From NCBI RefSeq assembly GCF_014217565.1, contig NZ_CP043661.1:2666001-2730000 (forward strand): DNA of 64,000 nt, given 5' to 3'. Positions 36,490-45,552 of the stretch are shown in pieces (positions within the stretch are counted from its first letter, which is position 1; each line of letters begins with the position of its first letter). Origin of the DNA: Kribbella qitaiheensis. GTDB taxonomy: Bacteria; Actinomycetota; Actinomycetes; Propionibacteriales; Kribbellaceae. The notes beneath the pieces were generated by a model, which was given only the letters and a program-made list of their open reading frames with translations, ran no database searches and was not told where the DNA came from. Both the position numbers and the translations under genes were made by a program.

Positions 36490-38013
36490 TCAGGCTGCCG
36501 GGGACATTTCTTCCTCGGCCAGTTCGGCCTGGACGGCGTCGAGTTCGGCCGCCTCGGCTTCGGCGAGTGCCCGGCGGCCCTTCAGGCCGCGGAGACCCAT
36601 CAGGCCGAGCAGCAGACCCAGGACGGTGATCCCGGTGACTACGACCAGCGCCGGCTTGTACGCCCCGAGCACCCCGCTCGGCGTGGTGACACCGTGCGAC
36701 TGGCTGCCGATGACCGCGGTCGTGATGGCGAGCACGATCGCGCCGCCGACCTGGCTGGAGGTGTTGAACAGACCGGACGCGAGCCCCTGCTCGTTGTCGT
36801 CCACGCCGTTCGTCGCCTGCATGTTCAGCGCCGGGAAGGTGATCGCGAAGCCCAGACCGATCAGCACGATCGTCGGCAACACCGTCGCGAGGTAGTTCGA
36901 CTGCTCGCCGATCCGGAGGAAGAGCGCGTAGCCGACCACGAAGAACACCATGCCGGCCGCGACCATCCGCTCGGTACCGATCCGGTCGGCGATCTTGCCC
37001 GCGTTCGGCGACAGCAGTACGACCAGCAGACCGGCCGGCAGGAAGCCCAGCGACGTCTCGAACGAGGACCAGCCGAGCAGGTTCTGCAGGTAGAGCGTGC
37101 CGATGAACTGGAACGACACGTACGCGCCGAACACGGTCATGATGCCGAGGTTCGCCAGCCGCAGGTTGGTCTTACGCAGGATGCCGAGCCGGACCAGCGG
37201 GTGCTTGGTGTGCGTCTCGATCCAGACGAATGCCGACAGCAACGCGGCCGACAGGACGAACAGCCCGATGGTGCGGAAGGAGACCCAGCCGGCCCCTTCG
37301 GCACCGACCACCGCGAACACCAGGCTCAGCATTCCGGCAGTGACCGTGACGGCACCCGGTACGTCGTACCCGCCGGCGGTTTCGTCACGCGGGCTGCTCG
37401 GGATCAGCTTGATCGCGAAGAGCAGCACGATCAGGGCCACCGGGCCAGGCATCAGGAAGGTCCAGCGCCAGCCAACCTCGGTCAAGGCTCCGCCGAGGAT
37501 CAGCCCCAGCGAGAAACCGCTCGCGGCGCAGGTGGTGAAGATACTGAGCGCCCGGTTCCGGTCCGGACCCTCGTGGAACGTTGTGGTGAGGATGGAGAGC
37601 GCTGCCGGCGCGGTGAACGCGGCGGCGATGCCCTTCACGAACCGCGCGGCGATGAGCAGTTCGGGGTTGGTCGCCAGCGAACTCAACATCGAGACGACGG
37701 CGAACACGGCCAGCGCGGCCAGGAAGACGCGGCGGCGGCCGAGCAGGTCGGCGGCCCGGCCGCCGAGCAGCAGGAAGCCGCCGTAGCCGAGCACGTACCC
37801 GGTGACGACCCATTGCAGAGAGGACAGGGAGACGCCGAGGTCGGCGCCGATGGAAGGCAGCGACATGCCGACCATGGACACGTCGAGGCCATCGAGGAAG
37901 ATCACGCCGCAGACCACCAGGAGAGCGCCCCACAGGCGTGCATCCCAGGTCAGGCGGGTCGGAGGTACTTGCGTTGTGTGTGTCACGAGAGAGAGCTTTG
38001 CATGCATACGCAT
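36490..38013 (-). CDS. MFS DHA2-type drug exporter
   Basis: The 507-residue protein has 14 predicted transmembrane helices typical of the DHA2 (QacA/EmrB) group, with GYGGFLLLGGRAADLLGRRR after helix 2. It is divergent from a MarR gene; the pair is a classic MarR-controlled efflux unit. Start options are ATG 38013 or 38007; both lie within the operator region. Confidence 0.85.
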   Translation of the reverse strand: MRMHAKLSLVTHTTQVPPTRLTWDARLWGALLVVCGVIFLDGLDVSMVGMSLPSIGADLGVSLSSLQWVVTGYVLGYGGFLLLGGRAADLLGRRRVFLAALAVFAVVSMLSSLATNPELLIAARFVKGIAAAFTAPAALSILTTTFHEGPDRNRALSIFTTCAASGFSLGLILGGALTEVGWRWTFLMPGPVALIVLLFAIKLIPSSPRDETAGGYDVPGAVTVTAGMLSLVFAVVGAEGAGWVSFRTIGLFVLSAALLSAFVWIETHTKHPLVRLGILRKTNLRLANLGIMTVFGAYVSFQFIGTLYLQNLLGWSSFETSLGFLPAGLLVVLLSPNAGKIADRIGTERMVAAGMVFFVVGYALFLRIGEQSNYLATVLPTIVLIGLGFAITFPALNMQATNGVDDNEQGLASGLFNTSSQVGGAIVLAITTAVIGSQSHGVTTPSGVLGAYKPALVVVTGITVLGLLLGLMGLRGLKGRRALAEAEAAELDAVQAELAEEEMSPAA

Positions 38014-38038
38014 CTAATGTCTACTCATTAATTGCAGT

Positions 38039-38051
38039 TGCATTGAATGCA
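38039..38051. promoter_or_regulatory. MarR operator candidate between efflux pump and marR
   Basis: TGCATTGAATGCA is a 6-1-6 palindrome between the divergent exporter and MarR gene. Further TGCAT half-sites flank it (38055 and around 38000). It overlaps an ATG at 38047 that I therefore do not use as the gene start. Confidence 0.6.
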
Positions 38052-38073
38052 GATGCATGATAACGTCCCGGCC

Positions 38074-38505
38074 ATGACCGAGACGAAGGTCAGCGCTGGG
38101 ACTGGTGAGACCAGCGCCGATGTCCGCGAATGGCGCCAGTTGCTCGCCAGGCACGCGGATCTCACCTGCGCGCTCGACCGTGAGCTGCAATCCGGCCACG
38201 GCCTGGGCATGAGCGAGTACGAGGTGCTCGAGCGGCTCGCCGAGCTCCCGAATCAGTCGGCGAAGGTGCAGCAGATCGCCGGCTCGGTGCATCTGAGCCA
38301 GAGCGCGCTCTCCCGGGTGATCGGCCGGCTGGAGTCAGCCGGACTCGTCGAGCGGAACATGTGCCCGGAGGACCGGCGCGCGGTCAGCGTCTGCATGACC
38401 GACAAGGGCCTGCACCGGCAGACCGAAGCACGACCGACCCACCAGCGTGTCCTCGCCGAGCGCCTGCACGCCCCGCTGACCAAAACCTGCGACCCGACCG
38501 ACTGA
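38074..38505 (+). CDS. MarR-family regulator of the divergent MFS gene
   Basis: The 143-residue protein has the winged helix of MarR, with VQQIAGSVHLSQSALSRVIGRL and PEDRRAVSVCMTDKG. It should bind the palindrome at 38039 as a dimer and release it when a drug or ligand binds. I use ATG 38074, since earlier ATGs (38047, 38053) fall within the operator. The stop codon lies in the first unit of a 37-nt tandem repeat. Confidence 0.82.
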   Translation: MTETKVSAGTGETSADVREWRQLLARHADLTCALDRELQSGHGLGMSEYEVLERLAELPNQSAKVQQIAGSVHLSQSALSRVIGRLESAGLVERNMCPEDRRAVSVCMTDKGLHRQTEARPTHQRVLAERLHAPLTKTCDPTD

Positions 38506-38632
38506 CGGCCACTCCCCAGCCAGCCGCGAGCCGACCGACTGACGGCCACTCCCCAGCCAGCCGCGAGCCGACCGACTGACGGCCACTCCCCAGCCAGCCG
38601 CGAGCCGACCGACTGACGGCCACTTCCCAGCC
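38494..38632. repeat. 37-nt tandem repeat at the marR end
   Basis: Units begin at 38494, 38531 and 38568, with a partial one at 38605. Each contains CCGACCGACTGACGGCCAC. The marR stop codon TGA is in the first unit. The array lies between convergent genes. Confidence 0.85.
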
Positions 38633-38651
38633 GGGCGCGGAGGGTCTGCTG

Positions 38652-39857
38652 TCAGTTCAGCGTGTAGGTGTAGCCGTTGCCGATCAGGCTGGCGAGGACC
38701 CGCTCACGGTGTTCCTCACCCCGGGTCTCGAGCTGCAGGGCGACCTCGACCTCGTCCAGGTTCAGCGTTTCCGAGATGCGCTCGTGCAGTACCTCGATGA
38801 TGTTGACCTCGACCTCGGCCAGCCGGGCCAGCAAGGTGGCCAGCCCACCCGGGGTGTCCGGGATCCGCACCCGGAGAGACAGATAACGCCCCGCTGCCGC
38901 CATACCGTGCCGCAGGACCCGCATCAGCAGCACCGGATCGATGTTCCCACCGGACAGCACCGCCACCACCGGCGGCTTGAACCGCTTTGGGTTGTCCAGC
39001 AGCGCTGCCACCGCGGCGGCACCGGCAGGCTCGACCACGAGCTTGGCCCGTTCGAGCACCAGCAAGAGTGCCTTCGACAACGAATCCTCGGCAACGGTGA
39101 GCACCTCGCTCACGTACTGCTGGATCGCCGCGAACGGAACCGTGCCGGGCAGCCCGACCGCGATCCCGTCAGCCATCGTCGCCATCTTCTCCAGCTGCAC
39201 CGGAACGCCGGCAGCAAGCGAGGCCGGGTACGCCGCGGCGCCCTTCGCCTGCACCCCGACGACCTCGATCGGCATCCCGTCGCGCTGCATCGCCGAGGCG
39301 ATCCCGGCGATCAACCCACCGCCACCAGTCGGTACGACGACGGTCCGCACCTGCGGGCATTGCTCGACGATCTCCAGTCCGGTGGTCGCCTGCCCAGCGA
39401 CGATGTCCTTGTGGTCGAACGGGTGGATCAGGATCGCTCCCGTCTCCGCCTCGAACTCCCGGGCAGCCTTCAGGCAGTCGTCGATCGAAGTACCGACGAA
39501 CCGGATCTCGGCGCCGTACGCGCGAGTCGCCTTCTCCTTCGGGATCGGCGCGCCGTACGGCATGAACACGGTCGCCTTGATCCCGAGCAACTGCGCGGCC
39601 AGGGCGACACCTTGCGCGTGGTTCCCGGCGCTCGCGGCGACGACCCCCTTCGCCCGCTCCTTCTTGGACAGCCTCGCCATCCGCACGTACGCACCGCGCA
39701 GCTTGAACGAACCGGTCCGCTGCAGGTTCTCGCACTTGAGGAAGACGTCACCACCGACGAGGTCGCTCAACCACCGCGAGTACTCCAGTGGCGTCGGCGC
39801 CACCACGTCATGCAGCAGATCCGCTGCCCGGGCAATCTCGGCCGCACTGATCGTCAC
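38652..39857 (-). CDS. ilvA: Threonine ammonia-lyase (threonine dehydratase) with ACT domain
   Basis: The 401-residue PLP enzyme deaminates L-threonine to 2-oxobutanoate, the first step toward isoleucine. The Schiff-base Lys52 is in TGSFKLRGAY, the phosphate-binding loop is VPTGGGGLIAG, and a C-terminal ACT-like domain begins near 325 with SLRVRIPDTPGGLATLLARL. The single ACT domain fits the short regulated enzyme group. GTG 39857 is the start. No ilvBCD genes are adjacent, so regulation is local. An efflux-related repeat lies downstream. Confidence 0.9.
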   Translation of the reverse strand: MTISAAEIARAADLLHDVVAPTPLEYSRWLSDLVGGDVFLKCENLQRTGSFKLRGAYVRMARLSKKERAKGVVAASAGNHAQGVALAAQLLGIKATVFMPYGAPIPKEKATRAYGAEIRFVGTSIDDCLKAAREFEAETGAILIHPFDHKDIVAGQATTGLEIVEQCPQVRTVVVPTGGGGLIAGIASAMQRDGMPIEVVGVQAKGAAAYPASLAAGVPVQLEKMATMADGIAVGLPGTVPFAAIQQYVSEVLTVAEDSLSKALLLVLERAKLVVEPAGAAAVAALLDNPKRFKPPVVAVLSGGNIDPVLLMRVLRHGMAAAGRYLSLRVRIPDTPGGLATLLARLAEVEVNIIEVLHERISETLNLDEVEVALQLETRGEEHRERVLASLIGNGYTYTLN

Positions 39858-39944
39858 CCGGCTCAGCCTACGACCGCAGTACTGCGGGGTCGTGCAGGCC
39901 ACAAACCAGGTGTGGCGTCACCGCCCACCACATAGTGTCCTGGT

Positions 39945-41225
39945 GTGACAGTGACAGCAGTGGTTATCCGTCCGCAGGATCAGGCGATCCTCGTCCTGCC
40001 CGGCGGTCTCCCGCAACTGGATCTTGCCGACGAGTTCTGGTTCCCGGACGTCGAGGCGCCGGTTCGGGCTCTGCGCGAGCAGCACGGCATCGAGGCCTAC
40101 GTCTTGGTCTGCCTGACCGGGCAACCTGACGCGACCGCCTATCTGATGGTCAACGTCGGCGAGACGCCTGCGAACGCGAACTGGGTAACCGACCTCGACG
40201 ACCCGCTGGTCCTTGCCGCCCGCAATCATCTGGCGCTGCCGACGGATGCCCGCGTGACGCCGGCCTGGACCAGACCTGCCTGGTACGCCGAAGCGCTCCC
40301 CTGGATCGACGATCAGCTGACCGGGGCGGCCACGCCGCGGACCGGCGTACCGACTCAAGTGCGGTCGTGGGGGTTGTCGAACGTACTGCGCTGTCCCACC
40401 GCGAAGGGGGACGTGTACTTCAAAGCTATCGCCCATTCGAGCACCATCCGGCCGGTGAGCGACGATGCGTTGCCGCTGCTCTTCGCGCACGAGCCCTCGT
40501 TGCTGCGTCAGGTTGCCGCTGAGCGCCCAGGGCTGGTGCCTTCCCCTGTTGCGATCGACGAGGAACGCGCCTGGATGCTGTTGCCGGATCTCGGGCCGAT
40601 GCTGGTTTCGCAGTCCGAGGTCGGGGTGTGGATCCAGGCGATTCGCGGGCATGCTCAGTTGCAGCGCAGCTATGCCGACCAGGCGGACCGGCTGCTCGCT
40701 TTCAGCTGCGTCGACCGGCGACTCGCAGTACTGGACGGCGAGCTCGATCGGCTCTTCGGGCCGAACCCGGCGACCGAGTTGCTCGAACCGGCCGAGCGGG
40801 CCGCGCTGCCCGCCCGGGCGGCTCAGTTGCGCGAGGCAATCAACGAGCTCGCGGCCATCGGCGTACCGGAGACGTTGCTGCACGGCGATCTGCACCCGCG
40901 CAACCTCGCAGTACGAGATGGCCGGGTGCTGGCCTTCGACTGGACCGATGCGGCGGTGGCGCATCCGTTCCTCGACCTGGTCACGTTCTTCGACAAGCGG
41001 TCGCCGCTGTCCAACGACCCGCGCGTGCGGGACGGCTACCTGGCCGAGTGGGAGGAGTACGCCGCTCCGGCCGAGCTGCGGCGAGCCTTGGAGCTCGCGC
41101 AGGAGCTTGGCGCGGCGCACCAGGTGATGACGTCACTGCACCTGTCTGGCTATCTGTCCGACCCCAGCGCGAGCTCCATGATCCGAGGCGCTCGCTGGTG
41201 GCTGCGAGCACTACTTGAGAAGTAG
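39945..41225 (+). CDS. APH-fold kinase with N-terminal extension
   Basis: The 426-residue protein has a C-terminal APH-fold kinase (LLHGDLHPRNLAV catalytic loop; LAFDWTDAAVAHPF metal-binding motif) and an N-terminal extension of about 120 residues that resembles a degenerate NUDIX or recognition domain. The substrate is unknown. A GTG at 39945 is the start; it is divergent from ilvA by about 87 bases. The end overlaps the convergent permease gene by 15 bases. Confidence 0.68.
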   Translation: MTVTAVVIRPQDQAILVLPGGLPQLDLADEFWFPDVEAPVRALREQHGIEAYVLVCLTGQPDATAYLMVNVGETPANANWVTDLDDPLVLAARNHLALPTDARVTPAWTRPAWYAEALPWIDDQLTGAATPRTGVPTQVRSWGLSNVLRCPTAKGDVYFKAIAHSSTIRPVSDDALPLLFAHEPSLLRQVAAERPGLVPSPVAIDEERAWMLLPDLGPMLVSQSEVGVWIQAIRGHAQLQRSYADQADRLLAFSCVDRRLAVLDGELDRLFGPNPATELLEPAERAALPARAAQLREAINELAAIGVPETLLHGDLHPRNLAVRDGRVLAFDWTDAAVAHPFLDLVTFFDKRSPLSNDPRVRDGYLAEWEEYAAPAELRRALELAQELGAAHQVMTSLHLSGYLSDPSASSMIRGARWWLRALLEK

Positions 41226-42014
41226 CTTGCCGAGGCGGCGGGAGGCGACGTACATGCCGAAGGTGCCCATCGCGATCAGGTAGAGCGCGTTGATGATCAG
41301 TGACCAGCTCACCGTGCCGGTGGTGAAGGCACGTTCGAGAGCGACGCCTTGGTAGAGCGGGGTGATCTCGACCAGCCAGCGGATCGCGCCCGGGTACGTC
41401 TCGACCGGGTAGAAGGTCGCCGAGAACAGGAACATCGGCATCGTCGTGAGCTGGACGAACTCGAAGTCCTGCCAGCTCCGCATGAACGTGGTCAGCGCCA
41501 TCCCCGCACCGGCGAACGCGAAGCCGATCAGCACCGAGACCGGCAGCGCCAGTAGCGCCCACCAGGACTGGATCAGGCCCATCACGAGCATCACCAGCAG
41601 GAACATCGCCGAGTAGCAAGCGCCGCGCAGCAACGCCCAGGTCACCTCGCCGGTCGCGATGTCCCACGGTCGCAGCGGAGTAGCCAGCATCGAGTCGTAG
41701 AGCTTCGCGTACTTCATCCGGAAGAAGATGTTGTACGTCGAGTCGAAGACGGCACCGTTCATCGCCGAGCTCGCCAGCATCGCGGGCGCCACGAACGCGG
41801 CGTACCCGATCACCGTGCCGTCGGAGAGGGTGAAGTCGCCGACCAGTTTGGCGACGCCGATGCCGATCGAGAGCAGGTAGAAGACCGGCTCGAAGAAGCC
41901 GGACACGAACACGATCCAGGACCGGCGGTAGACCAGGAAGTTCCGCTCGACGATCTGGCGGCCGCTGGCGGCCCGGACCGGCAGCGGGAGCACCCGCGCA
42001 GTGAGAGTCGCCAT
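41211..42014 (-). CDS. ABC-2-type permease (exporter, second subunit)
   Basis: The 267-residue protein has six predicted helices and the ABC-2 permease features of the DrrB/DrrC group, including SFAAFVAPAMLASSAMN-like segments and TVSWSLIINALYL near the end. It overlaps the upstream permease by the TGATG start/stop pair, so translation is coupled. With the next two genes it forms a drug-export type ABC system of ATPase, permease, permease. Its 3' end overlaps the convergent kinase gene. Confidence 0.8.
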   Translation of the reverse strand: MATLTARVLPLPVRAASGRQIVERNFLVYRRSWIVFVSGFFEPVFYLLSIGIGVAKLVGDFTLSDGTVIGYAAFVAPAMLASSAMNGAVFDSTYNIFFRMKYAKLYDSMLATPLRPWDIATGEVTWALLRGACYSAMFLLVMLVMGLIQSWWALLALPVSVLIGFAFAGAGMALTTFMRSWQDFEFVQLTTMPMFLFSATFYPVETYPGAIRWLVEITPLYQGVALERAFTTGTVSWSLIINALYLIAMGTFGMYVASRRLGKLLLK

Positions 42015-42799
42015 CAGCTGATCAACCTCTTCGTCAGGCCGCGGACCGCGAACCAGGTACCGATGCCGAACCAGGCGGTGAGATAGGCAAGATTGCCGAG
42101 CGCCGGCAACAGTTGGACCGTGTTCAGGCTGAGGTCACGTGATAGCTCGACCCCGTGCCACAGCGGGCTCACGTACGCGAGCCACTCGATCCAGTCCGGC
42201 AACTGGGAGACCGGGAAGAACGCGCCGGAGAACAGGAAGGCCGGCACCACGCCGAACCGGAAGATCATCGCGAAACCGGAGTCGTTCTCGAGGGTGGTCG
42301 CGACCGCGCAGACCGGCGCGGACGCGGCCATCCCCACCAGCAACGCGACCAGCAGGGCGAGCACTCCGAGTGGTGATCCGAGCCCACCGAAGGCGGCGAT
42401 CACCACCAGGAACACAGTGCAGGTGGTCAGCACCCGGAAGGCGATGAAGGCGAGCTGGCCGTACATCACGTCGGCCGGGCGCAGCGGGGTGGCGACCATC
42501 GAGAAGTAGAACTTCTGCCACTTGATGCCGCCCATCACCGGGTACGTCGATTCGCCGACCGCGATCTGCAAGGCGGTCGAGGCGAGCAGGCCGGGCGCGA
42601 TGAACTGCAGATAGCTGACTCCGCCGAGCGAGCCGGTGCCGTTGGAGTCGACGAACGAACCGAGGCCGATCCCCATCGCGGCCAGGTAGAGCAGCGGCAA
42701 CAGGAAGCTGCTGACCAGACTGCCCTTCCAGGTCCGCTTGTAGACGGTGAGCCAGTAGTCGAACTGTCTGCGCCCGTTCTCGATGGCGACGGCGGTCAT
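42014..42799 (-). CDS. ABC-2-type permease (exporter, first subunit)
   Basis: The 261-residue protein has six predicted helices and the ABC-2 motif LLYLAAMGIGLGSFV near the N-terminus. It overlaps both the ATPase stop and the next permease start as TGATG, which argues for tightly coupled production of the three subunits. Substrate unknown; antibiotic or lipid export is typical for this group. Confidence 0.8.
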   Translation of the reverse strand: MTAVAIENGRRQFDYWLTVYKRTWKGSLVSSFLLPLLYLAAMGIGLGSFVDSNGTGSLGGVSYLQFIAPGLLASTALQIAVGESTYPVMGGIKWQKFYFSMVATPLRPADVMYGQLAFIAFRVLTTCTVFLVVIAAFGGLGSPLGVLALLVALLVGMAASAPVCAVATTLENDSGFAMIFRFGVVPAFLFSGAFFPVSQLPDWIEWLAYVSPLWHGVELSRDLSLNTVQLLPALGNLAYLTAWFGIGTWFAVRGLTKRLIS

Positions 42800-43746
42800 C
42801 AGTCCACCAACGTCCGGCCGGTGAGTCGCAGGAACACGTCCTCCAGCGTCGACCGGCGTACCAGCACCGCGGCAGGCTCCAGGCCACGCTCGTGCACAGC
42901 CGCGACCGCGCGCTCGCCGTCGTCGGTATAGAGCAGCAACCGATCAGGCAGTACTTCGATCCGCTGGGCCAGGTCTTCCACCTTGCCGGCCAAGGCGTCG
43001 TGGTCCGCGAACATCACCTCGGGACCGAACCGCAACTCGGTGACCTCACGGGTCGAGTAGTCCCGGATCAGCTCCGCCGGCGATCCTTCGGCCGCGATCA
43101 GCCCGCCGTCCATCACGACCAGCCGGTCGCACAACTGCTCGGCCTCGTCCATGTAGTGGGTCGTGATGATCAGCGTCACGCCCGCCTGCTTGAGGCGGAA
43201 CAGCTTGTCCCAGAGCAGATGCCGCGCCTGCGGATCCAGGCCGGTGGTCGGCTCGTCGAGCAGCAACAGATCCGGCTTGCTCACCAGCGAACGCGCGATC
43301 GTCAGCCGCCGCTTCATCCCGCCGGACAGCTCGTCGACCTTCACCTTCGCCTTCTCCGTCAACGCGACGAACTCGAGCAGCTCCGCGGCCCGCTCACGGC
43401 ATTCGGCGCGACTGAGCCCGAAGTACCGGCCGTAGACGGTGAGGTTCTCCTGCACGGACAACTCGGTGTCCAGCGTGTCGTCCTGCGGGCACACCCCGAT
43501 CCGGGCCCGGATCCCCGGCCCGTCGGCGGCCGGATCCATCCCGAGGATCCGCAGCACTCCCCCACTGACCGGCGACACCGCCCCGATCATCCGCATCGTC
43601 GACGACTTCCCCGCGCCGTTGGGCCCGAGAAACCCGAACGCCTCGCCCTTCCACACATCCAGATCGATCCCAGCGACGGCCTCGAAGTCCCCATAGGACT
43701 TCCGCAACCCGCGCGCATGAACCAGCGCCTCCACCTGTCCCGTCAC
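42799..43746 (-). CDS. ABC transporter ATPase (DrrA-like)
   Basis: The 315-residue protein has Walker A GPNGAGKSS (early), the LSGGMKRR signature and Walker B LLLDEPTTGLDP, with a C-terminal DrrA-like extension of about 80 residues. It powers the two permeases downstream. I use GTG 43746; a GTG at 43734 or a longer upstream frame is possible. A 358-base intergenic region with several hairpins precedes it. Confidence 0.9.
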   Translation of the reverse strand: MTGQVEALVHARGLRKSYGDFEAVAGIDLDVWKGEAFGFLGPNGAGKSSTMRMIGAVSPVSGGVLRILGMDPAADGPGIRARIGVCPQDDTLDTELSVQENLTVYGRYFGLSRAECRERAAELLEFVALTEKAKVKVDELSGGMKRRLTIARSLVSKPDLLLLDEPTTGLDPQARHLLWDKLFRLKQAGVTLIITTHYMDEAEQLCDRLVVMDGGLIAAEGSPAELIRDYSTREVTELRFGPEVMFADHDALAGKVEDLAQRIEVLPDRLLLYTDDGERAVAAVHERGLEPAAVLVRRSTLEDVFLRLTGRTLVD

Positions 43747-44104
43747 ACCCCAGACCCTAGACGCCCGCCCAGACACTTTCCTGTCGATTTGAGACGCCGT
43801 ACTACGAGAAGCCGGTGTGCTTCGCTCCTCCCATTGGGGTTCCCCCATCGCTATATCAATGGGCCAACCCTCACGGGAGGGTGCTAACCCCCAGAGGCGG
43901 GAGCTAGCCATGGCGACCACGGCCGGCGTACGAGTTGAGTCGGGAACGGCGGTCCGCCGGCCAGGCAGTGGCCCCTGCGGCGACTGACCACTCACGCCCA
44001 ACATGCCCACGCCGTGCCCGACCTGGACGAGCACTGCCTGTCTGGCGGATCAGGTCGCCCGGAGATGGCGGACCGACCGCACCGAGGCGGCGTAGTACGG
44101 GCAG
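43747..44104. other. Intergenic region with stacked hairpins before the ABC operon
   Basis: No gene is supported in these 358 bases; a 24-codon frame from ATG 43910 (plus strand) is too weak to call. Dyads include CCCATTG / CAATGGG (around 43837-43863), ACCCTC-ACGG-GAGGGT (around 43868-43883) and GCTAAC / AGCTAGC-type ends (around 43883-43910). Read on the minus strand they would lie in the leader of the ABC ATPase operon. Confidence 0.55.
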
Positions 44105-44864
44105 CTAGCCGCGGCCGGCGTACGGCATGCCGGCGGCCATGACCATCAGGGTGGGGACGGCTACCGAGGTGGGGAGTTGGGCGATGTGGACCACGAAGGC
44201 CGCCACCGTGCGGGGGTCGAAGGTCGGCTCGACGACGATGGTTCCGTCGGGTTGGAGGGCGCCTTGTTCCATTCGCTCTGTCATCGCCGTAGCCGCGTTG
44301 CCGATGTCGATCTGGGTGGCGGTGATTCCGTGCGGGCGGCCTTCCAGTTCGAGGCTCTTGGTCAGGCCTGAGATGGCGTGCTTGCTCGCGGTGTAGGCGA
44401 TCGCCTGCGGGCGCGGCGTGTGCGCGGAGATCGAGCCGTTGTTGATGATCCGCCCGCCCTTGGGGTCTTGTCGCAGCATCAAGGCGTACGCGGCCTGCGC
44501 GCAAAGGAACGATCCGGTGAGGTTGGTGTCGACCACCGCCCGCCAGTCCTCCTCACTCACGTCCTCGATCGGCGCCGCCGGCATCCCGGTACCAGCGTTG
44601 TTCACCAACAGGTCGATCCGCTCAAGCCCCTCGAAGAACGCCCGTACGGCGGGACCGTCGGTCACATCCAGTACCGCGGTCCGCACCGTCCCAACCCCTG
44701 CAGCCCCGACCGCGGCGACCCCACGACCGGCCTCGGCAGTTTCGAGCAACTTCTGCGAGGTGCGCCCGGTCACCGTGACGTCGAAGCCGGCCCGCGGCCA
44801 GCGCCAGCGCCATCTCCCGCCCGAGTCCCGACCCGCCACCGGTGACCACCGCGACCTGCTGCAT
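44105..44864 (-). pseudogene. Short-chain dehydrogenase/reductase gene with single-base frameshift
   Basis: The N-terminal nucleotide motif [17 protein letters not shown] is in one frame from ATG 44864 (GGAGG upstream). From about 44790 the rest ([22 protein letters not shown], and YTASKHA with the catalytic Tyr-x3-Lys) continues in another frame. One extra G in a run near 44788-44793 separates them; removing it gives an intact SDR of about 253 residues. SDRs reduce ketones or oxidise alcohols with NAD(P). It is divergent from a MarR gene. Confidence 0.8.
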
Positions 44865-44979
44865 ACGCGCATTCCTCCAACGTAGGGATGCACCACATTG
44901 AACCCTGCTGACTCTCCGCAACCGTAAAATCACCCATAGTTAATGGGTTGCCGGAAGCTCAGCGAGGCCGGAAACTCAT

Positions 44980-44996
44980 TTGCGTGTATCACGCAA
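44980..44996. promoter_or_regulatory. Perfect palindrome upstream of marR-MFS operon
   Basis: TTGCGTG-TAT-CACGCAA is a perfect 7-3-7 dyad overlapping a likely -35. TATATG (45002-45007) is the matching -10, nine bases before the ATG at 45016, so the mRNA should be leaderless. This fits auto-repression by the MarR protein. Confidence 0.7.
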
Positions 44997-45015
44997 CCAT
45001 GTATATGCTTGCACC

Positions 45016-45552
45016 ATGCATGTAAATGATCCGTATGCTCCGCAGACCCCGATGGAGGGCGTGCTGCACGCATTCACGCGGATCGGCCGCCGGTTGAAGA
45101 GCAAGCAGCCCGGCGACACGATCGACCACAGCGCCCACCTGGTGCTGTTCGTACTGCGGTGCAACGGGGCACTGCGGTTGTCCGAGCTGGCCGCCCGGAT
45201 GGAGATCGACGCTTCGACCGCGAGCCGGCACGTCCGGTCACTGGAGCAGGTTGGCCTGATCCGCCGATCTGCCGATCCGGACGACGGTCGCGCCTTCCGG
45301 GTCGAGCTGACCGGGCAAGGCACCGAGGAGTGGAAAGCCGCGGCCAAGCGGCGGATGGAGTTGCTGACCCAGGCCATGGAGGGCTGGACCGACTCCGATA
45401 TCGAGACTTTCGAGAAGTTGATGACCCGGTTCGCGGACGGGGTCACCAGCATCGTCGACGAGCGGGGCGAAGGCAGGGCCTGGGCCGACAAGGGCGGGAC
45501 CGCCGCGATGGCCACGCACCAGAACACCGAGAAGAACGTGGAGAACCGATGA
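45016..45552 (+). CDS. MarR-family regulator
   Basis: The 178-residue protein has winged-helix motifs LRLSELAARMEIDASTASRH and PDDGRAFRVELTGQG. It starts at ATG 45016, nine bases after the -10, and overlaps the exporter start as ATGA. The upstream palindrome at 44980 is the probable operator for auto-control and control of the exporter gene. Confidence 0.85.
   Translation: MHVNDPYAPQTPMEGVLHAFTRIGRRLKSKQPGDTIDHSAHLVLFVLRCNGALRLSELAARMEIDASTASRHVRSLEQVGLIRRSADPDDGRAFRVELTGQGTEEWKAAAKRRMELLTQAMEGWTDSDIETFEKLMTRFADGVTSIVDERGEGRAWADKGGTAAMATHQNTEKNVENR

Noticed and set aside
38494-38632. CRISPR array
   Set aside because: 37-nt units without spacers; tandem repeat.
43860-43885. Guanidine-II (mini-ykkC) riboswitch
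   Set aside because: Only one ACGG hairpin is present, on the strand opposite to the operon; the second hairpin is absent.
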